NCBI RefSeq assembly: GCF_025264685.1
Contig: NZ_CP073721.1
Coordinates: forward strand, 2,781,001 to 2,845,000
From: Dactylosporangium roseum
GTDB taxonomy: Bacteria > Actinomycetota > Actinomycetes > Mycobacteriales > Micromonosporaceae
Length of the DNA: 64,000 nt
Direction: 5' to 3'
How positions within the stretch are numbered: position 1 is the stretch's first letter; each line of letters opens with the position of its first letter. Of the stretch, positions 50,028 to 58,563 are shown one piece after another. A program made the translations under genes and the position numbers. A model generated the notes under the pieces. That model saw only the letters and a list, made by a program, of their open reading frames with translations, was not told the DNA's origin and did not search any database.

Positions 50028-53000
50028 CTACTCCGGGGCCACCGCCGGTGACGGCTGTCGGAGACGCGCGAGCAGTTCCCGGCGGCGCTCGTCGTACGTG
50101 GTGACAGCGCGGAGCTTGACGTCCTCGAAGCCGCGGACGATCCCGGGCAGCGCGGCCAGCTCGGCGACCACGTCGTACGACGCCGGGGTGAGCGTGGTGA
50201 CGAGCCGCTCGATGTCCGCGAGGTAGTCGGCGACCAGCCGGCGCTCGACGACGCGCACCTCGGCCCGCCCGAACGGGTCCAGGCCGGTGCCGCGCAGCCG
50301 CTTCATCCCGCTCAGGACGCGCAGCACCGGGCGCGAGTGCGGGCCGAAGCGCAGCTTGCGCCGGACGCCGAGCGCCCGCAGCGACGGCGGGTGCAGCATC
50401 CACGAGGCCCGGGCCCCGGTGCCGAACGCCTCCTCGACCGCGGCGCCGATCTCGGCGTCGAGGGCCAGCCGGGCGACCTCGTACTCGTCCTTGTACGCCA
50501 TCAGCGTGAACGCGTGCTCGGCGACCGCGGCGGTCAGCTCGCCGCCGGTGCCCAGCCGATCCTCGGCCCGGCGGGTCAGCTCGACCAGGTCCTCGTACCG
50601 GCGGGCGTAGCGGGCGTCCTGGTAGCGGACCAGCTCCGCGCGGCGCAGCGCGACGGTCCGCGCCAGCTCCGAGCCCGGGACCGCCCGGACCGTGGTGCTC
50701 GGCTCCGGCGTTGGCGCGGGCGCCCGGCGGCCGACCAGCCGGTCGACGGCGGCCGGGTCGACGACCAACTGCCGGCCGCGGCGGAACGCCTGCACGTTGG
50801 CCTCGACGGCGACCCCGTTGAGCCGGATCGCCTCCTCGACGACCGCGGCGCTCAGGCCGAGCTCGCCACGCTGGTGGGCGATGCCGATGAGCAGCAGGTT
50901 CGCGTACTGCTCGCCGCCGAAGAGCGCCTCGGCGTACGCGCGCGCGTCGAGGGTGGTCAGCGCGCCCGGCGCCACCCGCTCGGCGATCGCGCCGACGGTC
51001 TCGGCGACGTCGGGAAACGCGACGCTGCGGTCGGTCGCCATCCGGCCGGTCGGCACCGCCGAGGTGGACACGATCGCGGAGGTGCCCGGGCCGAGCACGG
51101 CCAGGTTGGGCGGCTCGACGGCGACCAGCAGGTCACAGCCGAGGAACAGGTCGCACTCGCCCTCGCCGAGCTTGTTGCCCGCGGTGATCGGCTCCGGCGC
51201 GATCCGGATGTCGGAGACGACCGCGCCGCCCTTCTGGGCGAGGCCGGTCTGGTCGAGGGTGCTCACCGAGTGGCCCGCCAGGTACGCCGCGGTGGCGAGC
51301 ACCTGGCTGGTGGTGACGATGCCGTTGCCGCCGATGCCCATCAGCCGGATGCCGCGGGTGGCGGTGCCCGGGACGGTGACCGGCTCGGGCAGGTCGTGCT
51401 CGCCGAGGGTGTCCCGGTGCCCGGCCGGCGGGCGTCCCTGCCCCGGCGTCACCGTCATGAACGCCGGGCAGTCGCCGGCCAGGCAGGACAGGTCGGTGTT
51501 GCAGGAGCTCTGGTGCACCGCGGTCTTGGTGCCGAACTCGGTCTCCACCGGGTGCAACGAGAGGCAGTTCGACTTCTGGCCGCAGTCGCCGCAGCCCTCG
51601 CAGATCCGCTCGTTGATGAAGACCGCTTGCTGCGGCCGGGGCGCCTTGCCGCGCTTGCGCTTGCGGCGCAGTTCGGTGGCGCACTCCTGGTCGTGCAGCA
51701 GCACCGTGGTGCCCGGCGTCGCGGCGAGGATCCGCTCGGCCTCGGCGATCCGGTCGCGTCCCAGCACCCGGACGTCGCGCGGCAGGCCGAGCCGCCTGGT
51801 CCGGCGCACGTCGTCGGTGGTGACCACCACCCGGGCCACGCCCTCGGCCTTGAGCAGCGCCACCAGCCGCGGGATGGGGAGCTGCCCGACCGCGTGCTGG
51901 CCGCCGGTCATCGCGACGGTGGAGTTGTAGAGCACCCGGAAGGTGATGTTGCGCCCGGAGGCGATCGCGGCCCGGATGGCCAGGCTCCCCGAGTGGTGGA
52001 AGGTGCCGTCACCGAGGTTCTGCACCAGGTGTCCGGGCTCCACGAACGGCGCCATGCCGAGCCATTGGGCGCCCTCGCCGCCCATCTGGGTCAGGCCGAG
52101 CACGTGGCCGACCTGCTCCTCTTCCATCAGCAGCACCATCGCGTGGCAGCCGATACCGGCGCCGACGGGCGAGTCGCCGCGACCGCGCGCGGAGGTGTTG
52201 TGCGGGCAGCCCGAGCAGAAGAACGGGGTGCGCCGCACCATCGGCAGTCGGCGCCGCTGCGAGCTGAGCCGCTCGTCCCGGGCGCGCAGCCAGCCGGCCG
52301 CGCCGGGGACGCCGTGCGTCGCCAGCCGCCGGGCCAGGCCGAGGGTGACCAGGTCGGCGTCCAGCTCGCCGTACGACGGGAAGAGCTCGCGCCCGTCCTC
52401 GTCGGTCTTGCCCGTGATCAGCGGCGCGGACGGGCTGCCGTAGAGGGCCTCGCGGATCGCGGCCTCGAGGAACGAGCGCTTCTCCTCGATCACCACGATC
52501 TCGTCGAGGCCCTCGGCGAACGCGCGCACCGTCTCGGCCGGCAGCGGCCAGACCAGCCGTACCTGGAGGATCCGGATGCCGGCGGCGGCGAGCGCCAGCT
52601 CGTCAAGGCCCAGCGCGGCCAGTGCCTGGAGCAGGTCGCGGTAGGTCTTGCCCGGCGCGACCAGGCCGATCCGGTCGCCGGCGTGCCGGTGGGTGACCGG
52701 GTTGAGGTCGTTGGCGACCGCGTACTCCTCGGCCAAGCGCATCCGCACAGTGACGAAGTCGCGCTCAAGCGGGCCGAGCCCCGGCGGCAGCAGCCGGGCG
52801 GACGGGACGTGCTTGCCGGAGCCGGGCGGCAGTACCGGCGTCACCGGGTCGGCGCCGAGGTCGACCACGCCGGAGCCGTCCGCGACCGCGGTCACGATCT
52901 TGAGCGCGGTCCACAGGCCGGCGGCCCGGGACATCGCCACCGCGTGCGCGCCGAGGGTGAGGATCTCGCCGGGGTCGGCCGGGTAGAACGTCGGCATCGC

Positions 53001-53519
53001 CAGGTCGGCCAGGGCCCGCTCCGATGCGCACGGCACGCTCGACGACTTCGCCGCCGGGTCGTCCCCGACCAGCGCCACCGCGCCGCCGTTCGGGTCGGTG
53101 CCCATCAGGTTCGCGTGCCGGAGCGCGTCGGTGGCCCGGTCCAGGCCCGGCGCCTTGCCGTACCAGTAGCCGACCACGCCGTCGACGCGCGTGGGCAGCT
53201 CGTGGATGAGCTGGCTTCCCTGCACCGCGGTCGCGGCCAGCTCCTCGTTGAGTCCGGGCTCGAAGACCACGTCGTGCTCGTCGAGGAGGCGGGCCTGGCG
53301 GCCGAGCTCGAGGTCGTAGCCCGCCAGTGGCGAGCCCTCGTACCCGCTGATGTAGGTGCCCACCCGATGCCCGGCGGTGCGGTCGCGCCGGGCCTGGTCC
53401 AGAGGAAGCCGGGCGAGTGCCTGAATGCCGGTCAGGTGCACCCGTCCCGGCCGGTCGGCGTACCGGGCGGCGATCGGGTCCGGGGCGAGGTCCGGCACCG
53501 GATCGACGGTTGCGGTCAC
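50028..53519 (-). CDS. Indolepyruvate:ferredoxin oxidoreductase, fused alpha-beta type
   Basis: 1163 aa single-chain enzyme. The N-terminal part holds the pyruvate-oxidoreductase-like pyrimidine and PP domains (GYEGSPLAGYDLELG, FEPGLNEELAATAV, then FFCSGCPHNTSARG and GDGTFHHSG for ThDP/Mg). Fe-S ligands are in CEGCGDCGQKSNC and the SSCNTDLSCLAGDCPAF segment. The gamma-type domain follows (MGIGGNGIVTTSQVLA), then a C-terminal helical region. It decarboxylates aryl- or branched-chain 2-oxoacids with ferredoxin as acceptor. GTG start with GAGGAG five bases upstream. It is convergent with the Lrp gene; both bkd and this enzyme use amino-acid-derived 2-oxoacids. Confidence 0.92.
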   Translation of the reverse strand: MTATVDPVPDLAPDPIAARYADRPGRVHLTGIQALARLPLDQARRDRTAGHRVGTYISGYEGSPLAGYDLELGRQARLLDEHDVVFEPGLNEELAATAVQGSQLIHELPTRVDGVVGYWYGKAPGLDRATDALRHANLMGTDPNGGAVALVGDDPAAKSSSVPCASERALADLAMPTFYPADPGEILTLGAHAVAMSRAAGLWTALKIVTAVADGSGVVDLGADPVTPVLPPGSGKHVPSARLLPPGLGPLERDFVTVRMRLAEEYAVANDLNPVTHRHAGDRIGLVAPGKTYRDLLQALAALGLDELALAAAGIRILQVRLVWPLPAETVRAFAEGLDEIVVIEEKRSFLEAAIREALYGSPSAPLITGKTDEDGRELFPSYGELDADLVTLGLARRLATHGVPGAAGWLRARDERLSSQRRRLPMVRRTPFFCSGCPHNTSARGRGDSPVGAGIGCHAMVLLMEEEQVGHVLGLTQMGGEGAQWLGMAPFVEPGHLVQNLGDGTFHHSGSLAIRAAIASGRNITFRVLYNSTVAMTGGQHAVGQLPIPRLVALLKAEGVARVVVTTDDVRRTRRLGLPRDVRVLGRDRIAEAERILAATPGTTVLLHDQECATELRRKRKRGKAPRPQQAVFINERICEGCGDCGQKSNCLSLHPVETEFGTKTAVHQSSCNTDLSCLAGDCPAFMTVTPGQGRPPAGHRDTLGEHDLPEPVTVPGTATRGIRLMGIGGNGIVTTSQVLATAAYLAGHSVSTLDQTGLAQKGGAVVSDIRIAPEPITAGNKLGEGECDLFLGCDLLVAVEPPNLAVLGPGTSAIVSTSAVPTGRMATDRSVAFPDVAETVGAIAERVAPGALTTLDARAYAEALFGGEQYANLLLIGIAHQRGELGLSAAVVEEAIRLNGVAVEANVQAFRRGRQLVVDPAAVDRLVGRRAPAPTPEPSTTVRAVPGSELARTVALRRAELVRYQDARYARRYEDLVELTRRAEDRLGTGGELTAAVAEHAFTLMAYKDEYEVARLALDAEIGAAVEEAFGTGARASWMLHPPSLRALGVRRKLRFGPHSRPVLRVLSGMKRLRGTGLDPFGRAEVRVVERRLVADYLADIERLVTTLTPASYDVVAELAALPGIVRGFEDVKLRAVTTYDERRRELLARLRQPSPAVAPE

Positions 53520-53789
53520 GACATCTCCTCTGCGCGATCTGTGGACGTAGACGCCGCGTTACGATACCGATGCCGCGACAGATCGGTCCTCTCCTGATCA
53601 TTCGGCGCACTCGACCGGATGTGACCTGGGTCATGCGAACCGGCCGGTCAGCCCGGACCAGCTCGGTAGCGTCTGGCGCCATGGCGGCGCAGGCTCAGCC
53701 TTCCACGTCACAAACGGCGCTCCCGGCCCCGCCGGCTTGAGCCTGACGCCGGCCAAGAAAGGAACCTGCCGCACGCCCTCGCGGGGTCG
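53520..53789. other. 270-base intergenic region
   Basis: It holds the upstream region of the oxidoreductase (minus strand) and the 3' flank of the DUF6069 gene. A GCCGGC pair around 53734-53755 could form a short hairpin. I see no gene and no clear promoter. Confidence 0.5.
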
Positions 53790-54506
53790 TCAACCGGACC
53801 GGGTGCGGAGGTTCCGCGCCAGGACGGGGATCATCACCGCCGCAGGGACGAGGTGAAGCCCGAGGAGGGCGGTGGTGGTGGCGGTGCTCGCCCCGGAGAG
53901 CAGGGGCGGGATCAACGAGATCGCGGTCAGCGACACCGCCGTCCACACGAATCGCTCGGCGGGGCGGGCGCTCCAACGCAGGAGAGCGACGGCGATGACG
54001 ATGCCCACGACCGAGAAGAAGCCGGTCACCACGGCGAACCCGGGCAACGGGATCGTCTCGCCACCATCGGGGATCTCGAAGTCGACGCCAACGGCCCGGG
54101 CAAGCGCGGCGGCGAGGGTGGTGGCCACCATCGCCGCGAGCGTGGCGATGAAGCCGGTGCCGGCGAGCCCGCGGAGTCGGTGGGTGCGGCTGGTCCGGCC
54201 CGATGCCGGGCCTGCGCCGCCCCCGGTGTCACGCATGCTGTTCATGTCGTTGCTCCGTTCGGTCGTGTGACGGTCCTGGCCTGGAGTGACGATGCGCACC
54301 GTCGCAGTGCGACGGCCGGGGTTGCGCAGGGCGCGGACGCCGGTGCCGCGGAGCCAGAACCCGGCGTCGCGTCCGAGGACCGGCCCGGGCCCGCCGTCGC
54401 GCAGCTCGAGCTGCACCCGCCCGCGGGTGACGACGCCGAACGCGTCGCGCCACTCGGCCGCGACCACCCCGACACGCGCGCCGGCGCGCAGCGTGAGCGT
54501 CCGCAC
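53790..54506 (-). CDS. Cupin-like domain fused in frame to DUF6069-type membrane protein
   Basis: 238 aa if read from GTG 54506, just after the sigma factor stop, with GGAG upstream. Residues 1-80 are cupin-like (TLTLRAGARVGVVAAEW, GVVTRGRVQLELRDG, LRNPGRRTATVRIVTPG). From about residue 88 a four-helix membrane protein of DUF6069 type begins (LAGTGFIATLAAMVATTLAA, FAVVTGFFSVVGIVIAVALL, LLGLHLVPAAVMIPVL). No stop separates them. An internal ATG at 54245 has its own GGAG seven bases upstream, so a separate 151-aa DUF6069 protein may also, or only, be made. Both parts probably belong to the sigma factor's response. Confidence 0.7.
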   Translation of the reverse strand: MRTLTLRAGARVGVVAAEWRDAFGVVTRGRVQLELRDGGPGPVLGRDAGFWLRGTGVRALRNPGRRTATVRIVTPGQDRHTTERSNDMNSMRDTGGGAGPASGRTSRTHRLRGLAGTGFIATLAAMVATTLAAALARAVGVDFEIPDGGETIPLPGFAVVTGFFSVVGIVIAVALLRWSARPAERFVWTAVSLTAISLIPPLLSGASTATTTALLGLHLVPAAVMIPVLARNLRTRSG

Positions 54507-54514
54507 CGGGACTA

Positions 54515-55513
54515 CTACTCCGTGCCGTCCGCCGGCAGGCGCTCCGGCAGCCCGAGCCGCGGGAACTGGTCGTCGTGGAAGATGGTGATCTCGGTGATCG
54601 CCCCGCCGGTGACGCGCAGGACGTCGATCGTCAGCGGCAGGTACGCGCGCTCCCGCTCGCGCCAGTGGTAGAAGGCGATGGCGGGCTGCCGGTTCACCGC
54701 GGTGGGGACGGCGCGCAGCCCCGTCATGCCCTCGAAGCCGTCGTCGACCCAGTTGGCCACCACCGCGTCGCGGCCGACGTACAGGCCCGGTGTCGGCGGC
54801 ATCGAGCACCGGACGTCGTCGCGCAGCATCGCGGCGAGCCGGTCGACGTCCGTGGCCACGCTGGCGTCGGTGAAACGCCGTACCAGCTCTCGGGTCCCGG
54901 CGTCCTCCTCGCCGCCGGTCCAGTCCTGCCGCTCGGCGGGCAGGTGCTCCCGCATGCCGGCGCGGGCCCGCTGCAGTGCGCTGTTCACGGAGTTGACGGA
55001 GTCCCCGAGCAGTTCCGCGACGTCCTTCGCCGGCCAGCCGAGCACGTCCCGCAGGATCAGCACGGCCCGCGGGCGCGGCGCGAGGTGCTGGACCGCGACC
55101 AGGTACGCCAGCTCGATCGTCTCCCGCGCGAGGGCGACGGTCTCCGGCTCGTCCCCGTCGCCCGCGGGCAGCTCGTCGAGCAGCCGGTCCGGGTAGGGTT
55201 GCAGCCACAGCACCTCGCCGCCGGTCGCCTGCTCCGGGCGGACCTTGGCGAGCAGGTCCAGGCAGGCGTTGGTGGCGATCCGGTAGAGCCACGCCCGGAA
55301 CGTCGACCGCCCCTCGAAGGTCTCCCGCCGCCGCCAGGCACGGAGGAACGTCTCCTGCACGGTGTCCTCGGCGTCCTCGAACGACCCGAGCATCCGGTAG
55401 CAGTGCACGTGCAGCTCCCGCCGGTGCCGCTCCGCCAGTCCCGAGAACGCCCGCTCGTCGACCTCGCCCAGACCGCTCACGCCCAACTCCTCCAGCGGTG
55501 TGTCCGCACGCAT
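54515..55513 (-). CDS. ECF sigma factor with SnoaL-like C-terminal domain (SigJ/ECF41-like)
   Basis: 332 aa. Sigma region 2 (RHRRELHVHCYRMLGSFEDA, TVQETFLRAW, STFRAWLYRIATNACLD) and region 4 (LAPRPRAVLILRDVLGWPA, LLGDSVNSVNSALQRAR). The C-terminal 130 residues are a SnoaL/NTF2-like domain (VRRFTDASVATDVDRLAAML, AFYHWRERERAYLPL) that in this group controls sigma activity instead of an anti-sigma protein. ATG 55513 has AAGGA seven bases upstream; GTG 55516 is in frame. It ends nine bases before the cupin-like gene. Confidence 0.92.
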   Translation of the reverse strand: MRADTPLEELGVSGLGEVDERAFSGLAERHRRELHVHCYRMLGSFEDAEDTVQETFLRAWRRRETFEGRSTFRAWLYRIATNACLDLLAKVRPEQATGGEVLWLQPYPDRLLDELPAGDGDEPETVALARETIELAYLVAVQHLAPRPRAVLILRDVLGWPAKDVAELLGDSVNSVNSALQRARAGMREHLPAERQDWTGGEEDAGTRELVRRFTDASVATDVDRLAAMLRDDVRCSMPPTPGLYVGRDAVVANWVDDGFEGMTGLRAVPTAVNRQPAIAFYHWRERERAYLPLTIDVLRVTGGAITEITIFHDDQFPRLGLPERLPADGTE

Positions 55514-55824
55514 CACGTCATCCTTCCGCCTCGTCGTGTGTCCCGTCGGAGGTATGACGGGTGCGGGCGCGACAACTCATCACCAGGGTCTGTCAACCCC
55601 GGTGGTGCGGTACGGGACGGTGACGCACGGTCGTGCGGGTGGCGCCTGGTCGCGCCCGGTCGCCGCTGGACCGGCACGGCGCGTTCCGTGCCGCTCGGCC
55701 CCATGGTCAGGGGAGAGATCTGGCTGTCGGGGCAGCCGCATCTTTCCCATGGTCATGAATCGTTGACATGCAGCCGTTCGGCTGCCTATCGTAAAGGCAG
55801 CCGAACGGCTGCGTATCGTGGAAG
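55514..55824. promoter_or_regulatory. 311-base divergent region with ArsR-gene promoter and twin operators
   Basis: No gene is seen. TTGACA (55763-55768) and TATCGT (55787-55792) are 18 bases apart. GCAGCCG-TT-CGGCTGC (55770-55785) fills the spacer and GCAGCCG-AA-CGGCTGC (55797-55812) lies over the start site; each is followed by TATCGT after one base. This is the expected layout for tight self-repression by the ArsR protein. The left 250 bases serve the sigma factor gene; no clear promoter is visible there. Confidence 0.75.
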
Positions 55825-56628
55825 ATGGACGTGACGGTGATGGACGAGGTGTTCCGGGCGCTGGCCGACCCGAGCCGCCGGCGGCTGCTCGACAGCCTGA
55901 ACAAGCGGTCCGGGCAGACCCTGCGCGAACTGTGCGCCGGACTCGACATGGCCCGCCAGTCGGTCAGCAAGCACCTGGCGGTGCTGGAGGAGGCCGGACT
56001 GGTCGTCACCGTGCGCCGCGGCCGGGAGAAGCTGCACTACCTCAACGCCGCGCCGGTCAACGCGATCGCCGATCGGTGGATCAGCCAGTACGACCGTGAC
56101 CGGGTCCGCGTGCTCGCGGACCTCAAGACCGCCCTGGAGGAAACCCCGATGGACCAGCCCCGCTTCGTGTACGTCACCTACATCGGCACCACGCCCGAGC
56201 GGCTGTGGCAGGCGCTGACCGAGCCCGCCTTCACCAAGCGCTACTGGGACACGACCTTCACCACCGAGTGGACCGCCGGCTCCCCGATGACCTGGGACAA
56301 CCACGGCGTCGTGCTGACCGACCCGGAGCAGGTGGTGGTCGAGTCCGACCCGTTCCGCCGCCTGGCCTACACCTGGCACAGCTTCACCCCGGAGCTGGCC
56401 GAGCGGTTCGGCTGGGATGCCGGGTTCCTCGCCACCATCGCGGCCGAGCCCCGGTCCACCGTCACCTTCGACATCGAGCCGACCGGCGACGGCGTGGTCA
56501 AGCTGACCGTGGTGCACGACGGGTTCGCTCCCGGCAGCACCATCGCGGAGATGGTCAGCGGCGGCTGGCCCAACGTCATCGCCAGCCTGAAGACGCTGCT
56601 GGAGACCGGCGACCCGCTGCCCGTCTGA
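55825..56628 (+). CDS. ArsR-family regulator fused to AHSA1/SRPBCC domain
   Basis: 267 aa. Residues 1-95 are an ArsR winged helix (FRALADPSRRRLLDSLNKRS, then LCAGLDMARQSVSKHLAVLE). No metal-binding Cys cluster is present in it. Residues about 112-265 form an AHSA1/START-like hydrophobic-ligand domain (VTYIGTTPERLWQALTEPAF, GSPMTWDNHG, VVHDGFAPGSTIAEMVSGGW). The fused form suggests a small organic ligand. Twin palindromes in its promoter point to self-control. GGAAG lies before the ATG. A strong hairpin starts within its stop codon region. Confidence 0.9.
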   Translation: MDVTVMDEVFRALADPSRRRLLDSLNKRSGQTLRELCAGLDMARQSVSKHLAVLEEAGLVVTVRRGREKLHYLNAAPVNAIADRWISQYDRDRVRVLADLKTALEETPMDQPRFVYVTYIGTTPERLWQALTEPAFTKRYWDTTFTTEWTAGSPMTWDNHGVVLTDPEQVVVESDPFRRLAYTWHSFTPELAERFGWDAGFLATIAAEPRSTVTFDIEPTGDGVVKLTVVHDGFAPGSTIAEMVSGGWPNVIASLKTLLETGDPLPV

Positions 56629-56654
56629 GCGGGCCGGCCCCGGCCCGCTCAGAC
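56623..56654 (+). terminator. Strong hairpin overlapping the ArsR-AHSA1 stop codon
   Basis: Perfect 13-bp stem (left arm GTCTGAGCGGGCC, loop GGCCCC). The left arm contains the TGA stop. There is no T tract, as is common in high-GC actinobacteria. Confidence 0.75.
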
Positions 56655-56680
56655 GATCCGAGAGCCCATACAGTCGCGCG

Positions 56681-57289
56681 GTGGACATGGAGCGGGTCCG
56701 GCGGGCATATGCGTCCGTCGCGGAACTCTACATCGAGCTGTTCGGTACAAGGCAGCAGGTACACGCCGACGACCTCGCCTTCATCGGGCGGCATCTGGCG
56801 GGCCGACCCGGCACGGTGCTCGATCTGGGCTGTGGGCCCGGCCATATCACCGACTACCTTCGCTCGCTGGGCGTCAGCGCAACGGGAATCGACATGGTCC
56901 CCGAGTTCGTCGCCCATGCGCAGGCAACCCACCCGAGCGGCAGGTATCACCTCGGGTCGATCGAAGAGCTTGCCGTCGCCGACCGCTCCGTCGCCGGCAT
57001 TCTCGCCTGGTACTCGTTGATCCATCTACCGCCGCGGGACCTCGACGGCGTGCTCGCCGAGTTCCGGCGCGTGATGGCCCCGGCCGGAGCGCTGGTGCTC
57101 GGTCTCTTCGACGGTGACGAGGTCGCCGCCTTCGACCACAAGGTCGTGACCGCCTATCGCTGGCCCGTTGACGAGTTCTCCGAGCGCCTGCGGCGGGCCG
57201 GCTTCACGGAAGTCGAGCGCCTGCGGCGGCCCAGCGAAGGCACCCATCGGCCACACGCCGCCATCGCGGCGATCGCGACCGCCGGGTGA
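56681..57289 (+). CDS. Class I SAM-dependent methyltransferase
   Basis: 202 aa. Motif I VLDLGCGPGHITDYL, acidic ribose-binding residue in ATGIDMVPEF, and post-motif YSLIHLPPRDLDGVL with LVLGLFDGDE. It resembles ubiquinone/menaquinone-type small-molecule methyltransferases; the target is unknown. Start is GTG 56681 (TACAGT seven bases upstream suggests a leaderless start) or ATG 56687. It lies after the ArsR gene's terminator and is probably its own unit. Confidence 0.85.
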   Translation: MDMERVRRAYASVAELYIELFGTRQQVHADDLAFIGRHLAGRPGTVLDLGCGPGHITDYLRSLGVSATGIDMVPEFVAHAQATHPSGRYHLGSIEELAVADRSVAGILAWYSLIHLPPRDLDGVLAEFRRVMAPAGALVLGLFDGDEVAAFDHKVVTAYRWPVDEFSERLRRAGFTEVERLRRPSEGTHRPHAAIAAIATAG

Positions 57290-57385
57290 GCCGAGACTGA
57301 CTGTGCTGGATCCCGGGTGCGGCGGGTGGCGGACGGCCCGGTCGCTCATGCACTGACCGTATGAGCTGATGTGCCACCGGCGGCT

Positions 57386-57401
57386 ACCGGGGGACCCCGG
57401 T
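57386..57401. terminator. Short GC hairpin before the YeiH-type gene
   Basis: ACCGGGG-GA-CCCCGGT followed by TTC. A 7-bp stem, 20 bases before the next ATG; it may end the methyltransferase transcript or shape the leader of the transporter gene. Confidence 0.35.
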
Positions 57402-57420
57402 TTCGGGCAGTGTCGCCAGC

Positions 57421-58437
57421 ATGATCCAATCCGCTCCGTCGGTGCGTCGCACCGGCAGTTCATCGCTGCTCCCGGGACTGGTTGTGGTCGTGGTCGGCGT
57501 CGCCGGCGCGATGGCGATCAACCTCGCGTTCGGCGCGGTGAGCCCGCTCATGGCCGCGCTGGCGCTCGGCGCCATCCTGGGCAACTGCGGGATCTCCACC
57601 GTCACGCTCGCCCCCGGGCTGGCGTTCGCCGCCCGGCGGCTGCTGCGGGTCGGGATCGTGCTGCTCGGTGTGCAACTCGCCGTCCCGGACGTCCTCAAGC
57701 TGGGTCTTCCGGTGCTGCTGCTGGTGCTCGTGACGGTGATCGTCACCTTCTTCAGCACGCAATGGTTCGGCCGGCGGTTGGGGCTCAGCCGCGATCGCAC
57801 CCTGCTGGTCGCCACCGGCTTCTCCATCTGCGGCGCGGCCGCGGTAGCGGCGGTGGACGGGGTCACCGACAGTGACGAGGAGGACGTCATGACGGCGATC
57901 TCCCTGGTCACCCTGTACGGCTGCCTCGCCATGGTCGCGCTGCCCTTCGCGCAGACCTTCCTGAACCTGCCGGAGGAGAGCGTCGGCATCTGGGCCGGTG
58001 CCAGCGTGCACGAGGTGGCGCAGGTGGTGGCGACCGCGGAGGTGGTCGGTTCGGCGGCGCTCGCCACCGCGGTCGTGGTCAAGCTGACCCGCGTGGTGCT
58101 GCTCGCCCCGCTCATCGCCGGGATCAGTTTCTGGCGGCGGCGGACCGCGCAGGCGGCGGGCAGCAAGAAGCCGCCATTGGTCCCGCTCTTCGTCGGTGGC
58201 TTTCTCGCGATGATGGCGCTGCGCAGCCTGCACCTGGTGCCGGACGATCTGCTGGCGCCGCTCAAGACGGCCCAGACGGTGCTGTTCACCGCCGCGTTGT
58301 TCGGTATGGGTGCCTCGGTCCGGCTCCGTGCCCTGCTCCGCACCGGCTGGTCGGGCTTGGCCGTCGGCCTGCTCTCCACCGCCCTGATCACCCTGATCTC
58401 CCTGGCCGGAGTGCTGGCCGTAAACCTCTTCAACTAG
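57421..58437 (+). CDS. YeiH-family putative sulfate exporter (UPF0324)
   Basis: 338 aa with about ten membrane spans. Family marks are LALGAILGNCG, the RRLLRVGIVLLGVQL segment, ATGFSICGAAAVAAV and IWAGASVHEVAQVVA. YeiH-type proteins are predicted sulfate or anion exporters and are often next to a LysR regulator, as here (convergent gene at 58564-59469). Start ATG 57421 is at the usual distance before the first span. The repeat palindrome follows 22 bases after the stop. Confidence 0.9.
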   Translation: MIQSAPSVRRTGSSSLLPGLVVVVVGVAGAMAINLAFGAVSPLMAALALGAILGNCGISTVTLAPGLAFAARRLLRVGIVLLGVQLAVPDVLKLGLPVLLLVLVTVIVTFFSTQWFGRRLGLSRDRTLLVATGFSICGAAAVAAVDGVTDSDEEDVMTAISLVTLYGCLAMVALPFAQTFLNLPEESVGIWAGASVHEVAQVVATAEVVGSAALATAVVVKLTRVVLLAPLIAGISFWRRRTAQAAGSKKPPLVPLFVGGFLAMMALRSLHLVPDDLLAPLKTAQTVLFTAALFGMGASVRLRALLRTGWSGLAVGLLSTALITLISLAGVLAVNLFN

Positions 58438-58458
58438 GTCCCCACCCGGCCTCATCCC

Positions 58459-58537
58459 GCGTTGATCTTGCAGTTGTGGTGCCTGACAAGCCGGACATTC
58501 AGGGAGTGTCTCGGCACCACAACTGCAAGATCAACGC
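58459..58537. repeat. Palindromic intergenic repeat, copy 2
   Basis: Perfect 25-bp arms (58459-58483 and 58513-58537; left arm begins GCGTTGATCTTGCAGTTGTG) with a 29-base centre. The centre is the reverse complement, with few changes, of that in copy 1 at 18471-18548. It also lies between convergent gene ends. Confidence 0.85.
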
Positions 58538-58563
58538 TGAGTGAGGCGCGGGGTGGGAGTGGG

